Shown piece after piece: positions 52,183-61,374 of a stretch of 64,000 nucleotides of DNA. The position numbers and the translations under genes were made by a program. The stretch covers positions 131,916 to 195,915 of the forward strand of contig CALMJK010000002.1 of assembly GCA_937864225.1 (NCBI GenBank), read 5' to 3'. Every line of letters starts with the position of its first letter. Position 1 is the first letter of the stretch. The notes under the pieces are model-generated. The model saw nothing but the letters and a program-made list of their open reading frames with translations, ran no database searches and was not told the DNA's origin. The stretch is from an uncultured bacterium (lineage in GTDB: Bacteria > Krumholzibacteriota > Krumholzibacteriia > LZORAL124-64-63).

Positions 52183-54600
52183 TCACGCCAGCAGCACGAT
52201 CGTGGCGCCCGCGCCGCCTCTTTCCGGCGGCGCCGCCGCGTGCTCGGCCACGCGCGGATCGGCCGCGAGGCGCTCCCAGAGCGCCTCGCGCAGGCGGCCA
52301 GGACCCCAGCCGTGCACGACCAGCAGTTCGGTCGTGCCCCCGGGAATGGCGCGGTCGATCAACAGGTCGAGAGCTTCCCAGGCCGCCTCGGCCCGCTGGC
52401 CGCGCAGGTCGATCTCCTGACTGTGGGGACCGCCGCCGATCCAGCCGGCGTCGGGCGGTGCCGGCGCCGGCGCCTCCTGCTCCCCGTCCGCCAGCGGCTC
52501 GACATCGCTGACGCCCAGCGCCAGGCGCATGCCGCGCGACTCGGCCACCAGCCGCTGGCCACGCACCTCGAGCACCACGCCGTGCAGGTTCAGGTGCGGG
52601 ATCCGGACGCGATCGCCGGGCCGTGGCACCGGGCGCGCCGGGGGCGGCGGCTCTGGCGCGACCTCCCCCAGCCGCCGGGCCAGCTCCCGCAGCTGGGCGC
52701 GCGCCGCCTCGACGACGGTCGCTTCGCCCGCGCCCTGTCGAATCTCCCGCACGGCGCCCTCGATCGCGCGGCGTCCTTCCCGCAACAGCGTCTCGCCCTC
52801 GTGGCGGGACCGCTCCAGCAGATCGGCGCGCTCGCGTTCGATGCCGGCCAGCCGCCGCTCCAGCTCCTGTGCGCGCGCGGCCGCCGCCGTGGCGGCCTCG
52901 CGCGCCTGGGCCTGCCTCGCCTCGAGATCGCGCGCCCGCTCGCCCAGCTCGCCCAGCAGCTGCTCGATGGCCAGGCGCGCCTCCCCCACGCGGGACCGGG
53001 CGCGCGCGAGCAACTCGGCGGGCAGGCCGCAGCGCTGCGCGATCGCGAAGGCGTGGCTCGCGCCGGGCACGCCCTGGCGCAGCGTGAACAGAGGGCGCAG
53101 CGTGGCCTCGTCGAAGTCCATCGCCGCGTTGAGCATGCCCGGGTTGTCATGCACCGCGGCCTTGAGCAGGCCGAAATGGGTCGTGGCGATCGCCGTGGCG
53201 CCGCGCGCGACCAGCTGCTCGAGCGTCGCGTAGGCCAGCGCCGCCCCCTCGTCCGGGTCGGTGCCGGCGCAGATCTCGTCGCAGAGCACCAGCGTGGCCG
53301 GGCCGCTGCCGGCGACAAAACGGGCCAGATGCCCCAGGTGAGCCGAAAAGCTGCTGAGCGATTTCTCGATCGACTGCTCGTCGCCGAGATCCACGCACAG
53401 GCGGTCCACGAGGGGCAGCCGCGTGTCCTCGCGCGCCGGCACGCTCCAGCCGCACTGCGCCAGCAGCACGCACACGCCCGCGGTCTTGAGGGCGACGGAC
53501 TTGCCGCCCGCGTTCGGGCCGCTGATCAGCAGGGCGCGGCGTCCCGCCGGCAGTTCGAGATCGAGCGGCACGACGGGCGCGGCCTCGCCGCCCGCGCTCT
53601 CCGCGGCGGCCTCCAGCAGGGGGTGGCGGGCGGCGCACAGTCGCAGGGCGGCGCCCACCGCCAGCGCGGGCCGGTTGGCGCGCCGGCGCGCGCTCCAGAG
53701 CAGGGCGGCGCGCGTCTCGTCGGCGAGCAACAGCAGCTGCCCGGCGGCGACGAGCGCCGCGGCGCGCGTCTCGACGGCCCGATTGAGCGCCAGCAGCAGC
53801 CGCGCCTCCTCGGCGGACGTCTCCAGGCGGGTCTCCACGAGGACGTTGAACAGCTCGACCACTTCGGCAGGCTCGACGAACAGCGTGCCTCCCGTCGCCG
53901 AACGGTCGTGGACGATGCCGTCGAAGCGCCGCCGCGCCCCCGCGCGCAACGGCAGGCAGTAGCGCTCGCCGCGCAGGACGACCTCGTCGCCCGCGGCCAG
54001 ATCGCTCGCCCGCGCGCGGGCCAGGGCCCGCTGAGCCGCCGCCCTCGCCTCTCGTTCCTGCTGGCGAGCCGCGCGACGCAGGCGGCCCAGCTGGGGACTG
54101 GCGTCGTCGCGCAGGCGACCTTCGCGGTCGAGGGCGCGCTGCAGCGCGCCGGCCAGCGCATCGAAGCGCTCCTGCGCCACCGCCTCCTGCGCCCAGAGCG
54201 GCCGCTCCTGCGGGCGAGCGCGCAGGTGATCGGCGAACTGATCGAGCGCGGTGGCGACGGCCGCGACGGCGAGCAGGTCCGGGCCCTCGAAGTTCAGCGG
54301 GCGCGGCCCCTCGAGGCGATCGAGCACGTCGGAGATTTCGAGCAGGGGCGGCCACTCGCCCCGTTCGCCCGGCGCGCGCAGTTCGTCGGACAGGCGCCAG
54401 CGCAGCTCGATCGGCGCCAGGTCCGCGTAGGGAACGCGCTCCCGCAGCGCCGCGGCCGCCCGCCTCGTGAGGCAATGAGCGGCGATCTGCGCCGTCACCC
54501 GCGGCCACTCCAGCAGCTGCAGGGCGCGCGCCGTCTCCTCACCCGGGCGCAGGGAGAGGTCCCGCTGCGCGCGGTCGAGCTCAGCCAGCCAAGACGGCAC
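52183..54600 (-). CDS. mutS2: MutS2 (Smr-domain MutS homolog)
   Basis: ATPase acting on recombination intermediates or collided ribosomes. The core and lever domains precede Walker A GPNAGGKSVALKTAG, the ST(S)S-like LSSFSAHL and Walker B LVLCDEICAGTDPDEG. Residues about 500-640 form the MutS2 coiled coil. The C-terminal Smr domain has IDLRGQRAEAAWEAL and HGWGPGRLREALWERL. The Smr motif usually reads HG-x-G-(T/S)-G; here the T/S is Pro, which may alter nuclease activity. The 805 residues are normal. The start is GTG. It lies 4 bp after cvpA. Confidence 0.95.
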   Translation of the reverse strand: MPSWLAELDRAQRDLSLRPGEETARALQLLEWPRVTAQIAAHCLTRRAAAALRERVPYADLAPIELRWRLSDELRAPGERGEWPPLLEISDVLDRLEGPRPLNFEGPDLLAVAAVATALDQFADHLRARPQERPLWAQEAVAQERFDALAGALQRALDREGRLRDDASPQLGRLRRAARQQEREARAAAQRALARARASDLAAGDEVVLRGERYCLPLRAGARRRFDGIVHDRSATGGTLFVEPAEVVELFNVLVETRLETSAEEARLLLALNRAVETRAAALVAAGQLLLLADETRAALLWSARRRANRPALAVGAALRLCAARHPLLEAAAESAGGEAAPVVPLDLELPAGRRALLISGPNAGGKSVALKTAGVCVLLAQCGWSVPAREDTRLPLVDRLCVDLGDEQSIEKSLSSFSAHLGHLARFVAGSGPATLVLCDEICAGTDPDEGAALAYATLEQLVARGATAIATTHFGLLKAAVHDNPGMLNAAMDFDEATLRPLFTLRQGVPGASHAFAIAQRCGLPAELLARARSRVGEARLAIEQLLGELGERARDLEARQAQAREAATAAAARAQELERRLAGIERERADLLERSRHEGETLLREGRRAIEGAVREIRQGAGEATVVEAARAQLRELARRLGEVAPEPPPPARPVPRPGDRVRIPHLNLHGVVLEVRGQRLVAESRGMRLALGVSDVEPLADGEQEAPAPAPPDAGWIGGGPHSQEIDLRGQRAEAAWEALDLLIDRAIPGGTTELLVVHGWGPGRLREALWERLAADPRVAEHAAAPPERGGAGATIVLLA

Positions 54601-54604
54601 CGGG

Positions 54605-55234
54605 CTATTCCCCCTCGGGATCCGTGGCGTGGGCGGCGACGCTGTCCGCCTCGCCCGTGTGGTCGGGCAACACCCGCTCGGCCGCGCGCGAGGCCGAGGT
54701 GGCCGCGCGCCGCGCGCCCGTGCGCATCTCGTCCCACACCCTGCCCGGAGCGTCGCCCATTTGCCGGAACTCGCCGATGAAGAGGCCGGCGAAACCCAGC
54801 AGCGGCCCGGCGACCGGATGGCGCTCGTAGGACGCGCGGCGCTGTGGATCGTCGGACATGCGCGCGGCGACGTTCAGCAGCGCGCTCGCCATCAGCAGCC
54901 CGATCAGCAGGCCGAACAGCGCGCCGCCGCCCTGGTCGATCCAGCCCACGAGCGAAACCTGCACGGCGCGCGCCGTCAGCGCCGCCACCAGCCGCGTGAT
55001 CAGCAGCACGATCAAAAAGAGCGCGATCCAGCCCACGTACAGCAGCGCCCTCCCTTCAAGTCCGGTCCAGCGCACGAGCGCGGCGCCCAGGCCGTCCGCC
55101 TGCGCGGTGGCGAAATAGAGCCCGAAGAGCACCCCGGCGAATTCGAGCACCCTTCTTAGCAGCCCCAGGCGCCACCCCTGCCAGGCCAGGGCCAGCGCCA
55201 GCACCAGGGCGAGCACGACCAGCACGTGGACCAT
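54605..55234 (-). CDS. cvpA: CvpA-family membrane protein
   Basis: Inner-membrane protein of the CvpA/colicin V production family, of uncertain role (envelope integrity in some bacteria). Four hydrophobic helices span about residues 1-20, 25-45, 62-85 and 100-123. The conserved GWIDQGGGALFGLLIGLLMAS region is present. The last 85 residues are charged and soluble. It has 209 residues. It lies between yqeY and mutS2 with gaps of 19 and 4 bp; cvpA-mutS2 neighbourhood is common. Confidence 0.85.
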   Translation of the reverse strand: MVHVLVVLALVLALALAWQGWRLGLLRRVLEFAGVLFGLYFATAQADGLGAALVRWTGLEGRALLYVGWIALFLIVLLITRLVAALTARAVQVSLVGWIDQGGGALFGLLIGLLMASALLNVAARMSDDPQRRASYERHPVAGPLLGFAGLFIGEFRQMGDAPGRVWDEMRTGARRAATSASRAAERVLPDHTGEADSVAAHATDPEGE

Positions 55235-55253
55235 CGCGTCTCCTTCCGGCTGG

Positions 55254-55709
55254 TTACCCCTGCAGCAGCCGCTTGACCGCCGCGCTGACGCGTCCGCCGT
55301 CGGCGCGCCCCGCCAGCTCGGGCAGCACCGCCTTCATGACCTTGCCCAGTTCGGCCGGACCGGTCGCGCCCGTGGCGGCGATCGCCGCGCGCACGACCGT
55401 TTCCAGTTGCGCGTCGTCCAGTTCGGCCGGCATGAAGGGCGCGATCACGCCCAGCTCGAATTCCGCCGCCGCGACCAGTTCCTCGCGTCCGGCCTTGCGG
55501 GCCTCGGCGAGCGCTTCCCTGACCTTGCGCTGGTACGACCCCAGAACCTTGACGATGCCGGCGTCTTCGAGCACGACCCGCTGGTCGACCTCCACCTGCT
55601 TGACCTGCGCCTGCAGCATGCGCAGCACGCCGAGACGCTCCTTCGCGCGCGCCTTCATGGCGGCGACCACCGCCTCCTGCAGGCGGGCCGCCAAGGCTCC
55701 CGTGGGCAT
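55254..55709 (-). CDS. YqeY/GatB-tail-like protein
   Basis: Standalone homolog of the C-terminal tRNA-binding domain of GatB, often next to rpsU or dnaG. LQEAVVAAMKARAKERLGVLRMLQAQVKQVE is the helical N-half; YQRKVREALAEARKAGREELV and FMPAELDDAQLETVV are family motifs. It ends GRADGGRVSAAVKRLLQG, the GR-DG/MG-VM tail type. It has 151 residues. AAAGGAG precedes the ATG. Exact role unknown; tRNA binding is suggested by the GatB relation. Confidence 0.88.
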   Translation of the reverse strand: MPTGALAARLQEAVVAAMKARAKERLGVLRMLQAQVKQVEVDQRVVLEDAGIVKVLGSYQRKVREALAEARKAGREELVAAAEFELGVIAPFMPAELDDAQLETVVRAAIAATGATGPAELGKVMKAVLPELAGRADGGRVSAAVKRLLQG

Positions 55710-55741
55710 GGCATCTCCTTTCGCGGGCGAGACGAGATTCG

Positions 55742-55770
55742 AGGCTAGGGCAGCCGCCGGAGCCGGTCAA
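55742..55770 (-). promoter_or_regulatory. Predicted promoter of yqeY-cvpA-mutS2
   Basis: TTGACC-N17-TAGCCT on the minus strand, with the -35 box overlapping the rsmE stop codon. The predicted start is about 26 bases before the yqeY ATG. Confidence 0.6.
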
Positions 55771-56558
55771 GCCGCCCCGCCGGGCGGCGCGGCCGCCTCG
55801 CGCAAGGCCATCAGCAACAGCAGGCCGGCCGCGGCGGCCGTCTCGGTGCGCAGGCGGTGCGGTCCCAGCCGGACCGGCCGCGCTCCGGCGCCGGCCAGCA
55901 GCCGCCGTTCCTCGTCGCTCCACCCGCCCTCGGGTCCGACCGCCCAAGCCAGCACGGGCACCGCCGGCGGCGGCGCAGCCAGCAGTTCGCCCAGGGTCAG
56001 GGGGGTCTGCAGCGCGCTCGCCGGCGCGCCGTCGCGCGCCGCCTCCTCGCCGTACCAGCAGACGCCGCCGTCCAGTCCGCTCAGGCAGGCCTCGAGGTCG
56101 GCCGGCGCGTGAACCAGCGGCACGAGCGCCCGGCCGGCCTGCTTGGCGGCCGCCCGCGCCAGGGCCTGCCAGCGCTGCGCCCGCGCCGCGCCCGGCTCGA
56201 CCACGGAGCGCGCGGCCACGAGCGGCCGCACCGCGTGCGCGCCCAGTTCGACCGCCTTCTCCAGAGCTTGCGCGAAACGCGCCCCCTTGACCACGCCGCA
56301 GATCAACTCCAGGCGTGGCGGGCGCGTTTCGCGCGGGTCCTCGCGCACGGCGCGCACGACGAGCTCGGCCCGACCCGCGCGCACGCCCGTCAGTTCTCCG
56401 TCGAGGAACCGCCCCCGTCCGTCGGCGAGCAGGACCCGCGACCCCGGCGGCGTGCGCAGCACGCGCACCAAGTGCTTCGTCTCCTCGGGAGCGAGCCGGA
56501 CGACGGCGCCGGGCGCCGGCGTTTCGGTGAGCGCGGGATCGAGCAGAAACAGGCGCAC
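55767..56558 (-). CDS. rsmE: 16S rRNA m3U1498 methyltransferase RsmE
   Basis: SPOUT-family methyltransferase of 16S rRNA U1498. HLVRVLRTPPGSRVLLADGRGR is the N-terminal PUA-like part; ICGVVKGARFAQALEKAVELG and WAVGPEGGWSDEERRLL, RLGPHRLRTETAAAAGL form the knotted SAM site. It has 263 residues. The GTG at 56558 has GGAGG upstream and starts 14 bp after dnaJ; dnaJ-prmA/rsmE linkage is common. Confidence 0.94.
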   Translation of the reverse strand: MRLFLLDPALTETPAPGAVVRLAPEETKHLVRVLRTPPGSRVLLADGRGRFLDGELTGVRAGRAELVVRAVREDPRETRPPRLELICGVVKGARFAQALEKAVELGAHAVRPLVAARSVVEPGAARAQRWQALARAAAKQAGRALVPLVHAPADLEACLSGLDGGVCWYGEEAARDGAPASALQTPLTLGELLAAPPPAVPVLAWAVGPEGGWSDEERRLLAGAGARPVRLGPHRLRTETAAAAGLLLLMALREAAAPPGGAA

Positions 56559-56572
56559 CGCGTCCTCCGCGG

Positions 56573-57694
56573 TCAGTCCAGACGCCGGCGGCCGGGGCCG
56601 GGCACCTTCGCGGCCAGAGCGGCCCGCGTGCGCTCCAACAAACCGGCCTCCTCGGCGCTCAGGTCCTGCGGCGTCCAGGCCAGGACGCGCACCAGCTGAT
56701 CGCCGCGGCCGGCCCGGTTCAAGCGGGGCAGACCCTTGCCGCGCAGGCGGAAAATCTTGTGCGATTGCGTGCCCGTCGGGATCTTGAGCGCGACGCGCCC
56801 GTCGAGCGTGGGCACCTCGACCTTCGTGCCGAGCATGAGGTCGACGGGCGAGACGGGCAGGTCCAGCAGCAGGTCGTCGCCATGCCGTTCGAAGAGCGGA
56901 TCCTCGGCGACCTCCATCACCACGCGCAGATCGCCGGGCGCGGCGCCCCGGCCGCCGGCGTCGCCGTGGCCGGGCACGTCCATGTAATTGCCCGTGGCCA
57001 CGCCCGCCGGGATCTGGATCTCGACCGTTTCCTCGCCGCGAACCGTGCCGCTGCCGTTGCAGGCGCCGCAGGGGCGCTCCACGACCTGCCCGCGGCCGCC
57101 GCAGCGCGGGCAGACGCCCTCGGTCACCATCTGGCCCAGGATCGATTGGCGCACCTGGCGGACGCGACCGCGGCCGCCGCACTGCGCGCACGGCGCCGGA
57201 CGGCTGCCCGCCGCCGCGCCGCTGCCGCCGCAGTCCGCGCAGGGGACCAGCTTGCGCAGCTTGAGCTTCTTGCGCGCGCCCGCGGCCGCCTCCTGCAGCG
57301 TGAGCGCCACGCGGATCTGCAGGTCGCGGCCCCGCTGAACGCCGCCGCGCCCGGACCACTCGCCCCCGAAGAGGTCGCCGAAACCCCCGAAGTTGCGCAG
57401 GAACGAGTCGAGCGCGTCGTTCAGATCGAAAGCGCCGCCGCCGAAACCGCCGGGGCCGGCCTGCGGATCGGCGTGGCCGAAGCGATCGTACTGGGCGCGT
57501 TTTTGCGCGTCCTTGAGCACCTCGTAGGCCTCCGTCGCCTCGCGGAAGCGCTCGCCGGCGGCGGGGTCGTCCGGATTGCGGTCGGGATGGTGCTTGACGG
57601 CGAGCTTGCGGTAAGCCCGCTTGATCTCGCCCTCGTCCGCGCCGCGCGAGACGCTGAGGACCTCGTAGTAGTCGCGCTTCTGTTTTTGTGTCAT
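56573..57694 (-). CDS. dnaJ: Chaperone DnaJ (Hsp40)
   Basis: Delivers substrates to DnaK and stimulates its ATPase. The J domain has HPD in LAVKHHPDRNPDD (about residues 32-41); a Gly/Phe-rich region follows (GPGGFGGGAF..NFGGFGDLFGG). Four CxxCxGxG zinc motifs are intact (CADCGGSG, CAQCGGRG, CPRCGGRG, CGACNGSG). The C-terminal substrate domain is complete. It has 373 residues. No strong ribosome site is seen. It has its own promoter in the 91-bp gap after dnaK, so it can be made separately. Confidence 0.97.
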   Translation of the reverse strand: MTQKQKRDYYEVLSVSRGADEGEIKRAYRKLAVKHHPDRNPDDPAAGERFREATEAYEVLKDAQKRAQYDRFGHADPQAGPGGFGGGAFDLNDALDSFLRNFGGFGDLFGGEWSGRGGVQRGRDLQIRVALTLQEAAAGARKKLKLRKLVPCADCGGSGAAAGSRPAPCAQCGGRGRVRQVRQSILGQMVTEGVCPRCGGRGQVVERPCGACNGSGTVRGEETVEIQIPAGVATGNYMDVPGHGDAGGRGAAPGDLRVVMEVAEDPLFERHGDDLLLDLPVSPVDLMLGTKVEVPTLDGRVALKIPTGTQSHKIFRLRGKGLPRLNRAGRGDQLVRVLAWTPQDLSAEEAGLLERTRAALAAKVPGPGRRRLD

Positions 57695-57729
57695 GGCTTG
57701 CGCCCGCGCGCCCGGCGGCGGGCAGCGCC

Positions 57730-57758
57730 ACGTTAATTCCGCCGGCGGCAGGGGTCAA
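57730..57758 (-). promoter_or_regulatory. Predicted promoter of dnaJ-rsmE
   Basis: TTGACC-N17-TAACGT on the minus strand, 36 bases upstream of dnaJ at the -10 box. Spacing and -35 match the tRNA and yqeY promoters. Confidence 0.65.
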
Positions 57759-57785
57759 GCACGGCGCGACGGGTCGCGCGCGACG

Positions 57786-59585
57786 TCACCGCGAGTAGAG
57801 ATGGTCCGCGATCACGTGCGAGCGCTGCACCAGCGCGTCGGTGAGCGCCACCAAGCGATCCGTCTCGCCCGCGTCCAGGGCGGCGCGCACGTCGGCCAGC
57901 GCCTTCTCGATCGACTCGCGGTCCGCCGCGCTCACCGCGTGGCCGTAATCCGCCAGCGCCTTCCCGACGCTCATGAGCATCAGTTCCGCGCGGTTGCGGG
58001 TCTCGGCGTCGCGCTTCTTCACCAGATCTTCATCGCGGCGCGTCTCGGCCTCCTGCACCAGCCGCTGGATCTCGTCCTCGGACAGATTGCCCGAGGCGTG
58101 CACCTGGACCTGCTGCTTGCGCCCGGTGCCCAGGTCCGTCGCGCTCACGCTCACGATGCCGTTGGCGTCGATGTCGAAGACGACCTCGACCTGCGGCACG
58201 CCGCGCGGGGCCGGCGGAATGCCGACCAGTTCGAAGCGCGCGAGGCTGCGGTTGTCGCAGGCCAGTTCGCGCTCTCCCTGCAGCACGTGCACGGAGACCG
58301 CGCTCTGATTGTCGATCGCCGTGCTGAACACCTGGCTGCGCCGCGTCGGCACGGTCGTGTTGCGCGGAATCAGCTTGGTCAGGACGCCGCCGAACGTTTC
58401 GATGCCCAGGCTCAGCGGCGTGACGTCGAGCAGCAGGACCTCGTCCACGTGGCCCTGCAGGATGCCGGCGTGCAACGCCGCGCCCATGGCCACGATCTCG
58501 TCCGGGTTGACGGACTTGCTGGGATCGCGGCCGAAGATGCGCTTGACCGTCTGCTGCACCATGGGGATCCGCGTCGAACCGCCGACGAGCAGGACCTCGT
58601 CGACCTGCCCGGCCTCGAAGTGGGCGTCCTTCAGCGCCTGACGGCACGGTTCCGCGGTGCGCTCGACCAGCGACCCGATCAAGGCCTCGAAGCGCGCGCG
58701 GCTCAACGTGACGTCCAGGTGCACCGGCGCTCCGTCGCGGCTGGCGATGAAGGGCAGGTTGATGTGCGCCTCCAGCGCCGTCGAGAGCTCGCACTTGGCT
58801 TTCTCCGCGGCGTCCTTGAGCCGCGCGAGCGCGACCCGGTCGCCGACCAGGTCGATCTTGTGCTCGTCCTTGAAGCCCGCGATCAGCCACTCGATGATGG
58901 CCTGGTCGAAGTCGTCGCCCCCCAGATGGGTGTCGCCCACGGTCGACTTGACCTCGTAGACGCCGTCGCCCAACAACAGGATCGAGATGTCGAACGTGCC
59001 GCCGCCGAGATCGTACACCGCGACGCGGCCCTGCTTGCGGCTGTCGGCGCCGTACGCCAGCGCCGCCGCCGTCGGCTCGTTGATGATGCGCAGGACGTTC
59101 AGGCCGGCGATGCGGCCGGCGTCCTTGGTCGCCTGCCGCTGAGCGTCGTTGAAGTAGGCGGGGACCGTGATGACGGCGTCCGCGACCTCCTCGCCGAGCA
59201 CCTCCTCGGCCCGCATCTTGAGCGCCTGCAGGATGCGCGCCGACACTTCCTGCGGCGTGAAATGCTCGCCCTCGACCTCGACCACCACCAAACCCGTCGC
59301 GGGGTCCTTGGCGACCCGATACGGCACGCGCTCCGCCTCGTTGAGCGCCTCCTCGTAGCGCAGGCCCATGAACCGCTTGATCGAAACGACGGTCTTGTCC
59401 GGCGCCGTGATGGCCTGCCGGCGCGCGATCTGGCCGACGAGCCAGGTGCCGGTCTTGCTCTTGCTGATCACCGAGGAGGTGGTGCGATGCCCCTGCTCGT
59501 TGGTGATGATTTCGGCTTCCTTGCCGTTCAGCACGGCAACGCAGGAGTTCGTGGTGCCGAGATCGATGCCGATTGCCTTGCCCAT
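57786..59585 (-). CDS. dnaK: Chaperone DnaK (Hsp70)
   Basis: ATP-dependent chaperone. [47 protein letters not shown] and [16 protein letters not shown] mark the ATPase domain. [20 protein letters not shown] and the substrate domain ([15 protein letters not shown]) are conserved. At 599 residues it ends at the lid ([12 protein letters not shown]), lacking the usual flexible acidic C-terminal tail of about 30-40 residues. GGAGGGG precedes the ATG. It lies 31 bp after grpE. Confidence 0.97.
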   Translation of the reverse strand: MGKAIGIDLGTTNSCVAVLNGKEAEIITNEQGHRTTSSVISKSKTGTWLVGQIARRQAITAPDKTVVSIKRFMGLRYEEALNEAERVPYRVAKDPATGLVVVEVEGEHFTPQEVSARILQALKMRAEEVLGEEVADAVITVPAYFNDAQRQATKDAGRIAGLNVLRIINEPTAAALAYGADSRKQGRVAVYDLGGGTFDISILLLGDGVYEVKSTVGDTHLGGDDFDQAIIEWLIAGFKDEHKIDLVGDRVALARLKDAAEKAKCELSTALEAHINLPFIASRDGAPVHLDVTLSRARFEALIGSLVERTAEPCRQALKDAHFEAGQVDEVLLVGGSTRIPMVQQTVKRIFGRDPSKSVNPDEIVAMGAALHAGILQGHVDEVLLLDVTPLSLGIETFGGVLTKLIPRNTTVPTRRSQVFSTAIDNQSAVSVHVLQGERELACDNRSLARFELVGIPPAPRGVPQVEVVFDIDANGIVSVSATDLGTGRKQQVQVHASGNLSEDEIQRLVQEAETRRDEDLVKKRDAETRNRAELMLMSVGKALADYGHAVSAADRESIEKALADVRAALDAGETDRLVALTDALVQRSHVIADHLYSR

Positions 59586-59616
59586 GATCCCCTCCGTCGG
59601 CCGCCCACGGGCGGCG

Positions 59617-60222
59617 TCACCTCGCGACGATGACGCGACAGGGCCGAATCACCAGATCGCGCAACCGGTAGCCCGGTTGAACGACCTCCGCGATTCTTCC
59701 CGGCGCGACGCCCTCTTTCTCGATCTGCAGGATGGCCTCGTGCAGACTGGGATCGAATTCGGCGTCGCCCACCTCTATGCGCTCCAGACCCTGCGCCAGC
59801 AGGATGTCCTTGAAGCGCTGGTGGATGAGATCCACGCCGCTCTTCCAGTTCTCCAACTCGCCTTCCTGTCCGCTCGACTCCCGCATCGCGATCACGGCGC
59901 GTTCGAAGTTGTCGAGCACCTCGAGCAAGTCCCGCAGCAGCTCCGCCACCGCCAGCACGCGAGTCTCCTCCAACTCCCGTCGCATCCGCTTGCGGAAGTT
60001 GTCGAACTCGGCGGCGGATCTGAGCCAGCGATCCCGCAGCTCGTCCCGCTCCCGGCGCAGCTCCTCGATCTCCGCCGCCGCCGGCGTCGGCTCGGCCGGC
60101 GACTCGGGCGCCGACTCGGCCGGCGACTCGGGTGCCGACTCGGCCGGCGACTCGGGTGCCGACTCGCCGTCTCCGTGGTGATCGGCTGCAACGTCTTCGG
60201 GTTGAGAGGTATTCTCGGTCAT
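59617..60222 (-). CDS. grpE: Nucleotide exchange factor GrpE
   Basis: Releases ADP from DnaK. The long helical dimer region has ELRRERDELRDRWLRSAAEFDNFRKRM. The beta head shows GLERIEVGDAEFDPSLHEAIL and GYRLRDLVIRPCRVIVA, diagnostic of GrpE. The N-terminal 50 residues are disordered and acidic with a repeated ESPAESAP octapeptide. It has 201 residues. GGAGGAG lies upstream of the ATG. It sits between hrcA and dnaK. Confidence 0.96.
   Translation of the reverse strand: MTENTSQPEDVAADHHGDGESAPESPAESAPESPAESAPESPAEPTPAAAEIEELRRERDELRDRWLRSAAEFDNFRKRMRRELEETRVLAVAELLRDLLEVLDNFERAVIAMRESSGQEGELENWKSGVDLIHQRFKDILLAQGLERIEVGDAEFDPSLHEAILQIEKEGVAPGRIAEVVQPGYRLRDLVIRPCRVIVAR
60087..60166. repeat. 24-bp in-frame tandem repeats in grpE
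   Basis: About three copies of a unit containing GACTCGGCCGGCGACTCGGG are seen. They encode the ESPAESAP octapeptide repeats on the minus strand. Copies differ by single C/T changes. Confidence 0.85.
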
Positions 60223-60252
60223 GGTGGGGACTCCTCCGTCGGACCCGGGCTT

Positions 60253-61290
60253 TCAGGACAGACTGCGCAAGGTTCCCAGCAGGACGTCGAGTCCGGAAAC
60301 CGCGCGCGGGTAAGGCATGCGACGCAGGCCCAGCACCGCCAGCACGCCCCGCCGCCCGCCGGCTTCGAATCCGGCGCACAGCAAGCTGAACGGCCTCAGG
60401 CCGCTCACAGGGTTCTCCGCGCCGATCCAGACCGCGATGCCCTCCGCCCGCGCCGACGTCAGGCGGTGCAGGGCGTCACGCATCTGGCGAGGCGATTCCA
60501 GGAACCGGATCAGGCTCTTGAGACGCTCGGGGTCGGAAAATTCAGGCTGCTCGAGCACGCGCCCGACGCCGTCCAGTTCGATCTCCCCTTCCTCGAAATC
60601 GGCGAACAGCTCCCTCCCCTGGGTGGCCAGGTCGCTGGCGCAGCGATGGGCGGGCGAGACGGCGGCGTCGATGCCGGGCAGGATCCGGTCGCGGATCTCC
60701 GCCACCGTGCGGCCGGCCAGCCGCTCCGAGAGCAGCGCGGCCGCCTGTTCCACGGCCTCGGGCGGATAGTCGCGGGCGGCATGGAACACGCCGGACCGGA
60801 CCAGCGCGTGCTCGAGCACCAGGACCATCAGGATCCGTCGCCCGTCCTTGGGGTACAGGTCCAGGCGCAGGGCGCGCGCGCCGTCCCACGACGGGCTCAG
60901 GATGATGCTCACGTTGGTGGTCAGCTCGCTCAGCAACTCGGCCAGGGCCTTGCCGATGGCCGGGGTTCCGATATGCCGCTGCAACCGGCGCTCGACATGG
61001 CGCCTCAACTCGCGCGGCTGCGTGTCGGCCCGGAAACGCCGCAACGCCAGGAGACGGTCGACGTACGCGCGGTAGCCGTCGTCGGTCGGCACCCGGCCGG
61101 CCGAGGTGTGCGGCTGCAGCAACAGCCCCTCGTGTTCCAAGCCGACCATCACGGCGCGGATCGTGGCGGGCGACAGGTCGCCGCACAGCGAGCGGGACAC
61201 GAGCGCCGACCCCACGGGTTGGCCCGTCTCGATGTGCAGGCCGACCACGGCGTCGAGGATGTCGGAACGCCTCTGTTCAGAACGGCTCAT
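60253..61290 (-). CDS. hrcA: Heat-inducible transcription repressor HrcA
   Basis: Represses heat-shock genes, normally by binding CIRCE. The N-terminal winged helix has QRRSDILDAVVGLHIETGQPVGS and LCGDLSPATIRAVMVGLEHEGLLLQPHTSAGRVPTDDGYRAYVD. The GAF-like and inserted dimerisation domains follow. It has 345 residues. No canonical CIRCE is present upstream; a perfect 22-bp palindrome with a different sequence sits just downstream of the predicted promoter. It heads the hrcA-grpE-dnaK unit. Confidence 0.95.
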   Translation of the reverse strand: MSRSEQRRSDILDAVVGLHIETGQPVGSALVSRSLCGDLSPATIRAVMVGLEHEGLLLQPHTSAGRVPTDDGYRAYVDRLLALRRFRADTQPRELRRHVERRLQRHIGTPAIGKALAELLSELTTNVSIILSPSWDGARALRLDLYPKDGRRILMVLVLEHALVRSGVFHAARDYPPEAVEQAAALLSERLAGRTVAEIRDRILPGIDAAVSPAHRCASDLATQGRELFADFEEGEIELDGVGRVLEQPEFSDPERLKSLIRFLESPRQMRDALHRLTSARAEGIAVWIGAENPVSGLRPFSLLCAGFEAGGRRGVLAVLGLRRMPYPRAVSGLDVLLGTLRSLS

Positions 61291-61338
61291 CGTTTCCGGA
61301 TCGCGCCGGTCGGTCGGCTCGAGAATCGTCGCCGCCCC

Positions 61339-61360
61339 GCGCGGTCCCGCGGGACCGCGC
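61339..61360. promoter_or_regulatory. Perfect 22-bp palindrome in the hrcA leader, candidate operator
   Basis: GCGCGGTCCCG with its exact reverse complement and no spacer, about 8-30 bases downstream of the predicted hrcA start site, where CIRCE usually lies. It does not match the CIRCE half site TTAGCACTC. A leader hairpin is an alternative. Confidence 0.5.
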
Positions 61361-61374
61361 AACCCCTGGCGGAA

